Source: Roseiarcus fermentans
GTDB lineage: Bacteria > Pseudomonadota > Alphaproteobacteria > Rhizobiales > Beijerinckiaceae
Length of the DNA: 64,000 bases
Direction: 5' to 3'
Assembly: GCF_003315135.1 (NCBI RefSeq)
Contig: NZ_QNRK01000037.1
Span: 1 to 64,000, forward strand
Made by a program: the position numbers and the translations under genes. The notes under the pieces were generated by a model. The model had not been told where the DNA came from. It did no database searches and saw nothing but the letters and a program-made list of their open reading frames with translations. Within the stretch, counting starts at the first letter, position 1. Every line of letters starts with the position of its first letter. This document shows, piece by piece, positions 1 to 7,757 of this stretch.

Positions 1-164
1 TTTGGCAGGTCGTGGACGAGCCCGTCGTCAACAAGCACATCCCCGACCTCGAAACGCTCGAGGCCATCGTCTCGCAACGATGCGCCCAACTCGCCGACGA
101 CCGACAAACCCTCAAGGGGAGAGCCGGCTTCCACTGGTGGCCACCCATCGCCAACGCGAGCTGA
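1..164 (+). CDS. IS630-type transposase, C-terminal tail (cut by window edge)
   Basis: The frame is open from base 3 to a TGA at 162-164, giving 53 residues that run off the left edge. It ends in a motif reading FHWWP, preceded by a segment reading NKHIPDLETLEAIVSQRC. From memory, C-terminal tails of IS630-family DDE transposases look like this (a short helix with 'LE..V..RC..L', then FHWWPR). The catalytic DDE core would lie outside the window, so the family call rests on about 50 residues. No terminal inverted repeat was identified in 165-324. It signals that the left end of the window carries mobile DNA. The alternative is an unrelated conserved protein with a similar end. Confidence 0.5.
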   Translation, partial: WQVVDEPVVNKHIPDLETLEAIVSQRCAQLADDRQTLKGRAGFHWWPPIANAS

Positions 165-324
165 TCACCCGGAAATGGTATAACCCATTCGCTCGAAACA
201 TCGCCGCGGCGAGCAAGGCCCCTCCCCGACGTCCTTTTTGATCAGTGGGCGTCTTGAGACCCTCATGGGCCTGTAGCCCGTCGTCGATTGCTTTCCGCAA
301 GCCAAGAACAAGGATTCACCGATC

Positions 325-1044
325 ATGGTTCAGCGCACATTTCTTGTGACCGGCGCCACTAAGGGTATTGGTCTTGCGGTCTCAAAACGCCTGGCCGCGG
401 CCGGACACCAGGTTGTCGGCGTCGCTCGCGAGCCGCTTCCATCGTTTCCTGGGACCCTCGTGTCGGTCGACCTCAGCGATGACAGAGCCTCAGCTGAAGC
501 CTTCGTCGAGCTTGCCCAACGGCACTCGTTTGATGGCGTCGTCAACAATGCCGGAGTCGGGAAGCTGCAGCCCCTGGGCGAGGTCGATCTGGCTGTCGTC
601 GACCAACTCATGCGCTTCAACTTGCATCCGTCCATCAACGCTGTCCAAGCGATCCTCCCAACGCTGCGGCGGAAGGGATGGGGGCGCATCGTCAACATCA
701 CCAGCGTGGTGACCCTTGGCATGGTGAACCGAACGGCCTATGCGGCCAGCAAGGCGGCGCTTGGAAGCTTCACCCGAACATGGGCGCTGGAGCTCGCGGA
801 GACGGGCATCACAGTCAACTCGGTGGCGCCGGGACCCGTCGAGACAGAGTTGTTCCGCCGCAACACGCCTGCCGGCAGCGAGGCGGAGCGCATCTTTCTC
901 GCAAATATCCCCATGCGACGTCTGGCGCATCCGGACGAGATCGCGGCCGCGGTCGCTTTCATGCTGTCTGAAGACGCCAGCTATATTACCGGGCAGACGC
1001 TGTTCGTCGACGGCGGCGGCTCCATCGGAAAAGCCGCGACGTGA
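325..1044 (+). CDS. SDR-family NAD(P)-dependent oxidoreductase
   Basis: This is a classical short-chain dehydrogenase/reductase of 239 residues, cytosolic, the usual length for the FabG-like group. The cofactor motif TGATKGIG is at residues 9-16, NNAG at about 74-77, the catalytic Ser in NITSV at about 129, and the active-site Y-A-A-S-K at about 141-145. A C-terminal DGGGS motif typical of FabG-type enzymes ends the fold. All catalytic residues are present, so it should be active, but the substrate cannot be read from sequence. The start ATG at 325 places TGATKGIG at the normal distance from the N-terminus. It is followed after 99 bases by a second, atypical SDR on the same strand and then by a convergent TetR gene. 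Confidence 0.9.
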   Translation: MVQRTFLVTGATKGIGLAVSKRLAAAGHQVVGVAREPLPSFPGTLVSVDLSDDRASAEAFVELAQRHSFDGVVNNAGVGKLQPLGEVDLAVVDQLMRFNLHPSINAVQAILPTLRRKGWGRIVNITSVVTLGMVNRTAYAASKAALGSFTRTWALELAETGITVNSVAPGPVETELFRRNTPAGSEAERIFLANIPMRRLAHPDEIAAAVAFMLSEDASYITGQTLFVDGGGSIGKAAT

Positions 1045-1143
1045 GGTGGGATCGCGCGGTTCAGCGGAGCGTTCGCCGTCTCCTCGATCGCGAGCGAGCC
1101 CACCAAGCGGTCTACTCCAATTCAAATCAACAGTGAGAACTCC

Positions 1144-1845
1144 ATGGCCGACTTTCCCTACCGCTGCGCCCTGATCCTCGGAGCCGGGCCCGGCATTAGC
1201 GCTTCGCTCGCGCGGCGCTTGACCAAGATCGGTTTGCAAGTCGGCCTCGCCGCTCGCGATGTCGAAAAGCTCAAGCCGCTCGCGCGGGAAACCGCCGCAG
1301 CCGTCTTTGCCGTCGACGCCTCCCAGCCGGAGGACGTGGCGAAGCTGTTCCTCGACATGGAACACCAGGTCGCGGAGCCCGACGTGGTGATTTACAACGC
1401 GAGCTCACGCGTCGCCGGCCCGCTCTCGAATGTCGATCCTGTCGCGGTCGAGAAAGCGATTGCGATCACCGCGTTCGGCGCGTTTTTGGCAGCGCAGCAG
1501 GCCGCGAAGCGGATGGAGCCAAAAGGGCATGGCGCGATCTTCTTTACCGGCGCCAGCGCCGGCATGAAGGGGTTCGCCCAGTCGGCGGCTTTTGCGATGG
1601 GAAAGTTCGGACTGCGCGGGCTCGCTCAGAGCGCCGCAAGAGAGCTCGGCCCGAAGGGAATACACGTCGCGCACTTCAACATCGACGGAAGCGTCCGCTC
1701 ATCGCGCCGGCCGGACCCAAGCGATCACCCTGACAGCACGCTCGATCCCGATGCGATCGCCCAAGCCTACATCGACGTCCTCGCGCAGCCGAGAAACGCC
1801 TGGTCGCACGAAATCGATCTTCGGCCGTGGACCGAACGATTCTAG
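1144..1845 (+). CDS. atypical SDR-family protein lacking the catalytic Tyr
   Basis: This 233-residue SDR-fold protein has an altered nucleotide-binding motif, GAGPGIS, near the N-terminus and YNAS in place of NNAG. The segment aligned with the catalytic Y-x-x-x-K reads F-A-M-G-K, so the lysine is kept but the general-acid tyrosine is phenylalanine. The downstream stretch GLAQSAARELGPKGIHVAH is typical of the family, so the gene is intact rather than decayed. I recall a group of bacterial SDR proteins with GAGPGIG and F-A-x-x-K, so the change may be a subfamily trait. The protein may bind NAD(P) without classical dehydrogenase activity. It lies downstream of the first SDR gene and is probably co-transcribed with it. 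Confidence 0.8.
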   Translation: MADFPYRCALILGAGPGISASLARRLTKIGLQVGLAARDVEKLKPLARETAAAVFAVDASQPEDVAKLFLDMEHQVAEPDVVIYNASSRVAGPLSNVDPVAVEKAIAITAFGAFLAAQQAAKRMEPKGHGAIFFTGASAGMKGFAQSAAFAMGKFGLRGLAQSAARELGPKGIHVAHFNIDGSVRSSRRPDPSDHPDSTLDPDAIAQAYIDVLAQPRNAWSHEIDLRPWTERF

Positions 1846-1957
1846 GCATAGGCATTGTCGTGCTGTGCAGCACCTGGATCGGTATGATCTGGAGCGAGCG
1901 CGCCCCAGCGACCTTTCTGCTCGATTGTCAGCCGGCGGCCGCCCTGGGGGCTTGGCA

Positions 1958-2551
1958 TTATCCGCTCGAACGTTCGGCGTCAGGCCATGCCGGCAGCGCG
2001 AGCGCGACTGTTCGACGCAGCTCTTTGCGGGTGGCCCCAGATTGGGCTTCGACAGCCAAGCCCCAGGCAGTCACCATGACCAAACGCGCAAGGGCGTCAG
2101 CGTCCATTCCGGCGGGCAAGCCGCCTCCGCGCGCCTCGGCAAACCGATCACGGAACCGCATCCGTGTTTGCTCGCGGAGTTCAGCCAGCCATGCCCGCAG
2201 GGGATCGCCCGCCGCACACGGAAGCGAGCTGTTCATGGCGAGGCATCCCGGGGCATGACGTGGGTCCGTAAGGACGACGGCATAGCCGTTGAGAAAATGC
2301 GTCGCAACGGCTCGCGGGGTTGGCTTCCGCAGAGCCGCCTCAGCAAGTTTACTTTGTTCGGCGAAGTACCGTTCAATGACCTTTCTGAACAGCCCTTCCT
2401 TGTTACCGAAAGCGAAGTAGAAACTCGGCGGAGAGATCCCGATCGCTGTCGTCAGATCGCTAAGCGACGTGCCCTCATAGCCATTCCGCCAGAAGAGGTC
2501 CGTCGCCTTCTCGATCGCGTCGTCAAGTTCAAATTCGCGAGGACGACCCAT
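1958..2551 (-). CDS. TetR/AcrR-family transcriptional repressor
   Basis: The 197-residue protein starts MGRPREFELDDAIEKA, a standard TetR opening. Its N-terminal HTH includes the segment ISPPSFYFAFGNKEGLF, which matches recognition-helix positions of the family. The C-terminal ligand domain contains the PGCLAMNSSL stretch common in TetR proteins that control small reductase genes. ATG at 2549-2551 was preferred over the in-frame TTG at 2558-2560 because MGRPR is the usual start. It is convergent with the two SDR genes and transcribed away from a broken SDR gene at 2635-3073. A 16-bp palindrome sits 21 bases upstream of the start and suggests autoregulation. Confidence 0.88.
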   Translation of the reverse strand: MGRPREFELDDAIEKATDLFWRNGYEGTSLSDLTTAIGISPPSFYFAFGNKEGLFRKVIERYFAEQSKLAEAALRKPTPRAVATHFLNGYAVVLTDPRHAPGCLAMNSSLPCAAGDPLRAWLAELREQTRMRFRDRFAEARGGGLPAGMDADALARLVMVTAWGLAVEAQSGATRKELRRTVALALPAWPDAERSSG

Positions 2552-2571
2552 TGTTGTCAAAGCCCATATTC

Positions 2572-2587
2572 TATACCGATCGCTATA
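2572..2587. promoter_or_regulatory. palindromic operator candidate for the adjacent TetR gene
   Basis: The 16-bp dyad TATACCGATCGCTATA is symmetric at every position except the pair at positions 5 and 12. It has a CGATCG centre and TATA ends. It is 21 bases upstream of the TetR start codon, a usual place for an autoregulatory operator. The site assignment is inferred from position and symmetry only. Confidence 0.45.
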
Positions 2588-2634
2588 TAACCTGAAGCGT
2601 AGCCTGACACAATTCAGTTATGCGCGTCAGCGAC

Positions 2635-3073
2635 CTAACGCCGCCGTCCCTTGACGTTCGCGATCGAGGTCGTGAGGACGACAGCGCCTCCATGGTCAAT
2701 CAGCGGCGCGAGCTTCTGCACCGCGAAAAACGGTCCCTTCGCGTTCAGGTTGAACATCTCGTCGAATGTCGCCTGGGTCGTGTGCTCGAGAGGGCGAAAA
2801 GGCCGAGCCGGCATTGACGAAGAGCAGGTCGAAGCTGCCGAACTCGGCCTTCACCCGAGAGGCGAGGGCGTCGATGTCCGTCAACGAGCGCGCGTCGCTC
2901 GAAACCACGCCCCCGCCGTTCCCAAGCTCCCTCTGCGCCGAGTCCAGTCCGGCTTGCGAGCGACCCGTCACCAGAACGCGCGCGCTCCCATCGAGGAGCA
3001 TCTTCGCCGTCGCGAGCCCGATGCCGCTCGTGCCGCCGATGATCGCTGCCCGCTTCGCTTCGTATCGTTCCAT
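2635..3073 (-). pseudogene. SDR-family oxidoreductase, frameshifted and truncated
   Basis: The N-terminal half reads as a normal SDR: GGTSGIG at about residues 13-19, then LLFVNAG in place of NNAG. Just after FVNAG the frame changes. The shifted frame continues the family sequence as PLEHTTQATFDEMFNLN, then GPFFAVQKLAPLI and VVLTTSIAN, and ends at a TAG (2635-2637) directly after KGRRR. The Y-x-x-x-K active site and the whole C-terminal half are missing. The gene therefore carries at least one indel plus a 3' deletion and cannot make a working enzyme. The ATG at 3073 is preceded by an AT-rich promoter-like stretch. Confidence 0.75.
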
Positions 3074-3246
3074 CCGTGCTCTCCGCGCGACCCGAGGGTC
3101 GCCTAGGACGGGATCGTTGACATTCTATAGCACACGCTCACTAAATTCTAGAGTGCACGCTATATTACGCTATCGCTTCGGCCGGGGACGGGGCCGTCGC
3201 TGAGTCCCGATCATGCGCGAACGCACGCAACTCGAAGGAATAAATA

Positions 3247-3468
3247 ATGGCAGATATCACCTAGAAATGTTCCCCAGTGCGGGATTGACCGTTACGTATT
3301 TTCTCACCTCGGCAAGTATAAAGAAAGCGGTGGACTTCTACTCACGTGTTCGGGCGGCAAAGTCGGCAAGACCGGCAATCCGCACGGGGTGCAGCTCGCG
3401 AACAGGTGGATCATCATCAATGTCGGCGAGGGGCCGACAGACGACCAGCCGGCCGTATACTTCGCGGG
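3247..3468 (+). pseudogene. VOC/glyoxalase-family protein remnant with frameshifts
   Basis: Pieces of one VOC-fold protein occur in different frames. Residues MFPSAGLTVTYFLTSASIKK then AVDFYSRV are in one frame. They continue after a shift at about 3350 as SGGKVGKTGNPHGVQLAN then RWIIINVGEGPTDDQPAVYF. The order AVDFYxRV...GG.V...LAN.WIIINVGGGPTDD matches the first beta-alpha-beta module of VOC-family proteins. A possible start MADIT at 3247 is in yet another frame. The similarity stops at about 3468, where a helix-turn-helix fragment on the opposite strand begins. This is decayed, recombined DNA. Confidence 0.6.
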
Positions 3469-3622
3469 TGACCAGGTGCTTGAGGCGATATTGGAGCGTA
3501 CGCGGCGGGACAGGCGTTGTCAGGGCGCGAAGAATCTCTGGCGCCGACACCACCCCGTTTGGGTTGCGCCGCACCGCATCTTCGATCGCTGCCAGTGCTT
3601 CTTCGGGGATTTGGTTCGCCAA
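3469..3622 (-). pseudogene. small helix-turn-helix protein, 3' part missing
   Basis: Reading leftwards from ATG 3622, about 51 residues look genuine: MANQIPEEALAAIEDAVRR, then VSAPEILRALTTPVPPRTLQ and YRLKHLV. This is a winged-helix or HTH segment of a type I recall from small regulatory proteins and Fic-associated N-termini. The open frame continues to 3338, but beyond about 3469 it only reads the reverse strand of the VOC remnant. The true C-terminal part has therefore been replaced. The start is intact and a truncated peptide could still be made, but a functional regulator is unlikely. Confidence 0.5.
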
Positions 3623-3793
3623 AGCCGCCTTTCCTGCTTGCGGATGCTAGGCGCAAGAATGACCCATGTAGGCGCTATAATCAAGGCTACGCGAAAGTAT
3701 GGGCTCTAGGCGAAATAACACTTTGCGTTTAAGACGCTGAACGCGCAATCGGCATCCGAAGCCGCCAAGCACGTCAGCCTTAATCTATAGAAC

Positions 3794-4342
3794 TTAAATA
3801 CTGGCCTTCTGCCAGCGCCGGGCGATTCCGAGGCAGTCGGCAACAACCCGATCGAACGGTTGGGTGGCGTCAATTATAGCATGGGCGCGTTGTGGCAGGG
3901 CGTCTTGCAACTCATCCTCCACTCGATGGCCAGACGCGCGCTCAAAGTCCTGGGCGTCGGCTCTCGTCTGGATGCGGGCGTTACGCGTGCTCTGAGGGGC
4001 GCCGAGAAACAGCAGGCGTGCCTCCGAAGGCACACTCACCGTGGCAAGTATATCGAATATAGCTATATGCCGAATGCCGTCGACAATGAAGTCATCGCCA
4101 GGCTGGAAACCTGCGGCCTCCAGGACATCACGGCAGAAGGCGGTGGAATCCTCTTCCACCCGTTGCTGGCCAAGGTCCTGCAACGCCTTGCGATCGGTTG
4201 GGTCACCGCCTATTCGGGCGATCTCCTTCCGCAAATAGTCACCGAATCCGGTGCTGCGCCAACCAAGCGCTTCGGCAACAGCGGCGCTGACCGACGATTT
4301 TCCGCTACCGATTTGGCCTGAGAAACAGAGCAATAAGTTCAT
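3794..4342 (-). CDS. P-loop nucleoside/nucleotide kinase-like protein
   Basis: The 182-residue cytosolic protein has a Walker A motif GQIGSGKSS at residues 9-17. The segment DFIVDGIRHIAIFDIL fits the Walker B and lid region of the NMP-kinase or dephospho-CoA-kinase superfamily, and length and layout are those of small metabolite or nucleotide kinases. The phosphorylated substrate cannot be read. It is the last gene of the 9640-3794 operon. Its ATG overlaps the stop of the ASCH gene as ATGA, so translation is probably coupled. The context of methyltransferase, radical SAM and ASCH suggests a nucleotide or nucleic-acid substrate, which is inference. Confidence 0.75.
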   Translation of the reverse strand: MNLLLCFSGQIGSGKSSVSAAVAEALGWRSTGFGDYLRKEIARIGGDPTDRKALQDLGQQRVEEDSTAFCRDVLEAAGFQPGDDFIVDGIRHIAIFDILATVSVPSEARLLFLGAPQSTRNARIQTRADAQDFERASGHRVEDELQDALPQRAHAIIDATQPFDRVVADCLGIARRWQKASI

Positions 4343-4840
4343 GACAGATCGAACGCTAATTGCCGGGATCCCACCGACACCCAGCCTCGGCGATCGCGCT
4401 TACCGCAATTCACCGGTCCGATGGAGGTGGGCTCATCCAATTCGATAAGAGACGCGTACAACGCGTCAGCCCCAGAGGACCAGAATTCGTTGTCGCCGCG
4501 GATCCCCGCACCGAATCGATGGCGTATCCGGTCGAGCGGCTCGATGGCGAGATCGTAGCACCAAATCCGTCGCGCGAACGCTAGACCGCAGATCGGCCCC
4601 GCCACCTGCTTTAAGGGGATGATGTCGCCATCATATTTCGCCATACGGCGCGCAGCGATTGCGCCTAAAGCGGGACTCGATCGTCTTTTCACCCGACAGC
4701 ACCATGGACAGGAACGGCTCAGCGAATATTGCGAGATGAATCCCAACTCGGCTGGAGGGTCGAGTCGCATTCGAGAGATAGGTCAGCCAGACATGGTCGC
4801 CGTCGACCTGCTCCAGTAGTTCGTCGAACTCGACCTCCAA
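4339..4840 (-). pseudogene. ASCH-domain protein split by a one-base frameshift
   Basis: Two overlapping frames together give one ASCH-type protein of about 166 residues. The first (TTG 4840 to a TGA at 4631-4633) ends LSGEKTIESRFRRNRCAPYG, the ligand-binding strand of ASCH domains (K-x-x-E-S-R). The second continues directly as DGDIIPLKQVAGPICGLAF and runs to 4339. Removing one T in the ATATGATGG context would join them. An ATG at 4642-4644 could also restart translation inside the overlap, so a two-chain product is possible. ASCH domains resemble PUA folds and bind RNA or modified nucleosides. The 5' end overlaps the methyltransferase gene by 58 bases and the 3' end overlaps the kinase by 4, so the gene belongs to the operon. 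Mutation, sequencing error and recoding cannot be told apart here. Confidence 0.65.
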
Positions 4841-6117
4841 GGCACGCTCCGTTCCATCTTCAATGAGGGCGTATTGCCCTCTTCCTGCGCCTCGATCGCT
4901 GCCAGCGCGCGCAGTTCAGCCGCGACTCGCTCCAGTGCCTCAAGCTCCCCGATTGTGCCCCAGAGGCCGGGCTGGATGCCATAGCCCATTCCTTCGCTAG
5001 AGCACGAAATCGCGGCCTCTAACACAAGCTGTGGATTATCGGTCCGAAAGATTCTATTTCCCGAGGTCCAGACGTTGGCCGCCCGGCGACGAGGATCGCG
5101 TCGGCTTACTGTTGGCAGGATATCGCCGACAATGAGCGACGCGAGACTGGCCTCGAGAGGGCCGGCCCTACCAGTGCCGGCGATGAATAACCTCATGCGG
5201 CCGATGCAGACCTCGGTCCAGTCGCGGCGACGGGATGAATAGACAAGTTGCGGTGCTGTGGTAGGGGGAAATTTCCGGAATATAACCAAGTCGCCGCGAC
5301 GCCACTGAGGCGGCGGGTGGAGTCCGACAGCGGCCAAAGCGTTGCGTTCAAAAAAGGGGGTTTCGTACCGGATAGCCAGCGGCGAATGTTCAATGATTTT
5401 AAGTCCGAGCCGCCGCCCGAATGCGATGACTCCTCGTCTGTCGGCTTCCGCTGTAGGGCGCGCACCATCCGGGGGCAGATTAATCAGCACGACACCTCCG
5501 GGCCGACACGCCCCTGCAGCTGCAGCTAACATCGGGCGGATGAAGTCGATGTACCAGGGCGGATCGAGGAACACGGCGTCAGCGCTTTCGCGCGGGAGGC
5601 CGCCACTGCAAAACGCGATTGACAGGGGTGATCCCGTAGCCTGATTAAGAGCAAAGACGCGATCGGTGACGCAGTTGTTTTCGGCGAGGAATGCCAAGCG
5701 TCGACCGATAGGCAGCGTGAGTGCCTCGATGGCGAGACCTGGCGTACCGAAAAGCAACAGATCGCCACCGGACGGCGTCAGATCAACTGCGCGATCGAGC
5801 AGCGAGCGTGCCGCGTCGGGCGTGAAGCGCCATTCGTAGTCGAGAGGGTGCGGGAGCGGCAGCAAGGAACGGCCTTCGACTGCCGCAACGCCTTGGGAAC
5901 CGGCTTGGCGGCGGATCGACGCCATCACGGCCCAATCCAGTCTTTCGCTTTCCACTAAGCGATTGAGGGAAGCCAGTAGTTCGGTCGGATAGACGCCTGG
6001 AAGTCGATGCAGTAGCGTCGGAAAGCCGGTCGCGCCGTCCCCAATCGCGGCCTGGGTCCAACGGTCGACCTGTACCTCGAAGGCGGCTTGCGATAGGGAA
6101 TGACGCGACGCGATCAT
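4783..6117 (-). CDS. SAM-dependent methyltransferase with DPPW motif
   Basis: This 444-residue protein carries LLFGTPGLA at about residues 121-129, a plausible SAM-binding loop. The motif D-P-P-W at 185-188 sits in VFLDPPWYIDF and is followed by a class I strand, RPGGVVLINLPPDG. DPPW/DPPY is the catalytic motif of N6-adenine and related amino-methyltransferases, including the MT-A70 and N6-Mtase groups, so the target is probably an exocyclic amino group of DNA or RNA. The N-terminal 90 and C-terminal 150 residues are not recognised and may bind the target. The ATG overlaps the stop of the radical SAM gene (ATGA). I recognise the family but not a named subfamily. Confidence 0.72.
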   Translation of the reverse strand: MIASRHSLSQAAFEVQVDRWTQAAIGDGATGFPTLLHRLPGVYPTELLASLNRLVESERLDWAVMASIRRQAGSQGVAAVEGRSLLPLPHPLDYEWRFTPDAARSLLDRAVDLTPSGGDLLLFGTPGLAIEALTLPIGRRLAFLAENNCVTDRVFALNQATGSPLSIAFCSGGLPRESADAVFLDPPWYIDFIRPMLAAAAGACRPGGVVLINLPPDGARPTAEADRRGVIAFGRRLGLKIIEHSPLAIRYETPFFERNALAAVGLHPPPQWRRGDLVIFRKFPPTTAPQLVYSSRRRDWTEVCIGRMRLFIAGTGRAGPLEASLASLIVGDILPTVSRRDPRRRAANVWTSGNRIFRTDNPQLVLEAAISCSSEGMGYGIQPGLWGTIGELEALERVAAELRALAAIEAQEEGNTPSLKMERSVPWRSSSTNYWSRSTATMSG

Positions 6118-7142
6118 GCTTGCCTCGATCTGAGCGGCACATCACAAATTTGCTTCGCGCGCGTCTCGGGATCGAACCGGCGTTCAAGCTCGCTCATCCA
6201 TGCAGCGATCGCCTCCTCCTGTATGACAAGGCTCCGCTCACGTGCGTCGTCACGAGCCAGACGCTGTTCGACCGGCGTGAACACCTCGATACGAAGAGGA
6301 ATGACGCGAAGTGGATAGTTCGGATCGATGGACTGAAGTCTATCCATCAGGTCCGCAACGCCTTGTGCAACCCCGTCGTCGTGTGGAGACGTCAACGTCA
6401 CGTAGCCGTACAGGTCGAGACCCAGATCCATTACGCGCCGCAGAATCTCGAACTGACGATCGTAATCCTGGGACGCCGCGCGCGTATTGAAGGCGAAAGA
6501 ACGGGAGTCAAAGCCCTTGACGCAACAGACGCGGCCGTAGTTGCGATAGCGACGCAGCCGCTCAAGATCGGCGGCCGACAGCTCGTCGAACATGTAGGTC
6601 GTGCTGAGGTTATCGTCGGTCCAGAGATAGGTTGATTCTGCGAGGCCCGCATTGGTGAGCGCTCGCATCATCCAAGGCGTCCACTCGGGCACTAGGTCAG
6701 GTGATCCTCCAGAGAGGTCGATAATCCGGGGGGCGTCTGGGATCTGGCGGTAGAGATCAACCAGTTCGGCTGCCGTGAACCACTCCGCGTGATCGTGATC
6801 GGCCTTGAGCAATTCCTCTGGCACGAAGCAGTACCAACAGCGCCACGCGCAAGCGGCGTTCTGAAAAACCAGCGCGGTCATTAGGACCGGGACTTGCTCG
6901 ATCCCGAGCGCGTGACAAGCCGGGGCGATCGGCAGCGGGTTGGCCGGCCAGCCTTTCGCCGTGGCCAAACGAAAGTGGCGAACGCGCCCATAACCATTGC
7001 AGTTCGCTGGAAGAGTGAGGTCGACCTCTTGGCCCGATCCAGCAAGGCGCGAGATCAGGACGCGGCCGCTTTCAACATCGATGGCCCGTGCGCGGAGCTG
7101 AGCGGCGAATCGTTGCGTTTCGATGGGCTTGATGGTGCTCAT
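6114..7142 (-). CDS. radical SAM-family enzyme
   Basis: The 342-residue protein has the [4Fe-4S] cysteine motif C-x3-C-x2-C at Cys98, Cys102 and Cys105 (CAWRCWYC). IDLSGGSPDL, about 45 residues later, takes the place of the SAM-binding GGE motif. These mark a core radical SAM TIM-barrel. The N-terminal 90 residues hold a beta-rich region with Cys48 and Cys76, and no C-terminal SPASM or twitch cysteine cluster is obvious. It is not a viperin by its motif surroundings. The substrate is unknown. Start ATG 7142 overlaps the upstream stop by one base (TGATG) and the stop overlaps the methyltransferase start, so it sits centrally in a coupled operon. Confidence 0.82.
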   Translation of the reverse strand: MSTIKPIETQRFAAQLRARAIDVESGRVLISRLAGSGQEVDLTLPANCNGYGRVRHFRLATAKGWPANPLPIAPACHALGIEQVPVLMTALVFQNAACAWRCWYCFVPEELLKADHDHAEWFTAAELVDLYRQIPDAPRIIDLSGGSPDLVPEWTPWMMRALTNAGLAESTYLWTDDNLSTTYMFDELSAADLERLRRYRNYGRVCCVKGFDSRSFAFNTRAASQDYDRQFEILRRVMDLGLDLYGYVTLTSPHDDGVAQGVADLMDRLQSIDPNYPLRVIPLRIEVFTPVEQRLARDDARERSLVIQEEAIAAWMSELERRFDPETRAKQICDVPLRSRQA

Positions 7143-7750
7143 CAGGGATATGATCCCCCGTGCTGAGCAGGCTGGCCGTGGGGCCGACGTGGCACCTTGA
7201 TCGGCTCGTCGGAGAGATCAGGCAACTTCTCATCGATGAAGAAGTCGACAAGCGTTGCGCAGTAGTCGAATTCCTCCGGCGTCAACGGGCGTCCCTTGGG
7301 GATGTCATGCCAATACTCGAGACAGGTCCGGCAGCAGGTCGCCGTCGCGTGCTGAGCGTAATAGATCACGTTGCCCGCAAGCGGTGTCTGCCGACCGTCC
7401 CGCGTCGGCTCCGCTACCGCGAGGTACTTGTACAGACGATCATGGGCGGCGGCCTTGATCGCAATACGCCCTTTACGTTGGGCGTGGCGCATCGCCGTTT
7501 CATCAACGGGGCGATGAAAAAAGTGGTGGCGTATCATCTCGTGCTGGAGTGCTTGGAATGTGTGCGTCGTATCACCCTTGTCCCGCCGGTGGATGCGATG
7601 CCAGTCCACGAGATCCGCCCCGCAGGCACGACATTTCCCGCGCTCGTCCGGTGCCATCTTTTTCAGTTGCTTGAAGCAGTGCAAGTCATGCTCGCAGTCG
7701 GTCGATGTGCATTTGATGTCAAGCGGTGGCGGCTTTTTGAATACAGACAT
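7142..7750 (-). CDS. DUF4186-like cysteine-rich protein
   Basis: The 202-residue protein has two cysteine clusters. The N-terminal one (CTSTDCEHDLHC and later CRAC) could bind zinc. The C-terminal block reads YYAQHATATCCRTCLEYWHD followed by IPKGRPLTPEE, and is the signature I recall from DUF4186 proteins (QHATATCCR.CL..WH.IP.GR.L). The function of the family is not known to me. ATG at 7748-7750 was chosen over an upstream ATG at 7864 because it lies 7 bases after the stop of the preceding gene and begins MSVFKKPPPLDIKC, where conserved sequence starts. It is embedded in the operon between the XRE/protease regulator and the radical SAM gene. Confidence 0.7.
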   Translation of the reverse strand: MSVFKKPPPLDIKCTSTDCEHDLHCFKQLKKMAPDERGKCRACGADLVDWHRIHRRDKGDTTHTFQALQHEMIRHHFFHRPVDETAMRHAQRKGRIAIKAAAHDRLYKYLAVAEPTRDGRQTPLAGNVIYYAQHATATCCRTCLEYWHDIPKGRPLTPEEFDYCATLVDFFIDEKLPDLSDEPIKVPRRPHGQPAQHGGSYP

Positions 7751-7757
7751 TGAAACC

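Noticed and set aside
3126..3164. TATAGC...GCTATA inverted ends upstream of the broken SDR gene
   Set aside because: Only six bases pair and the 27-base interior is not symmetric, too weak to call an operator.
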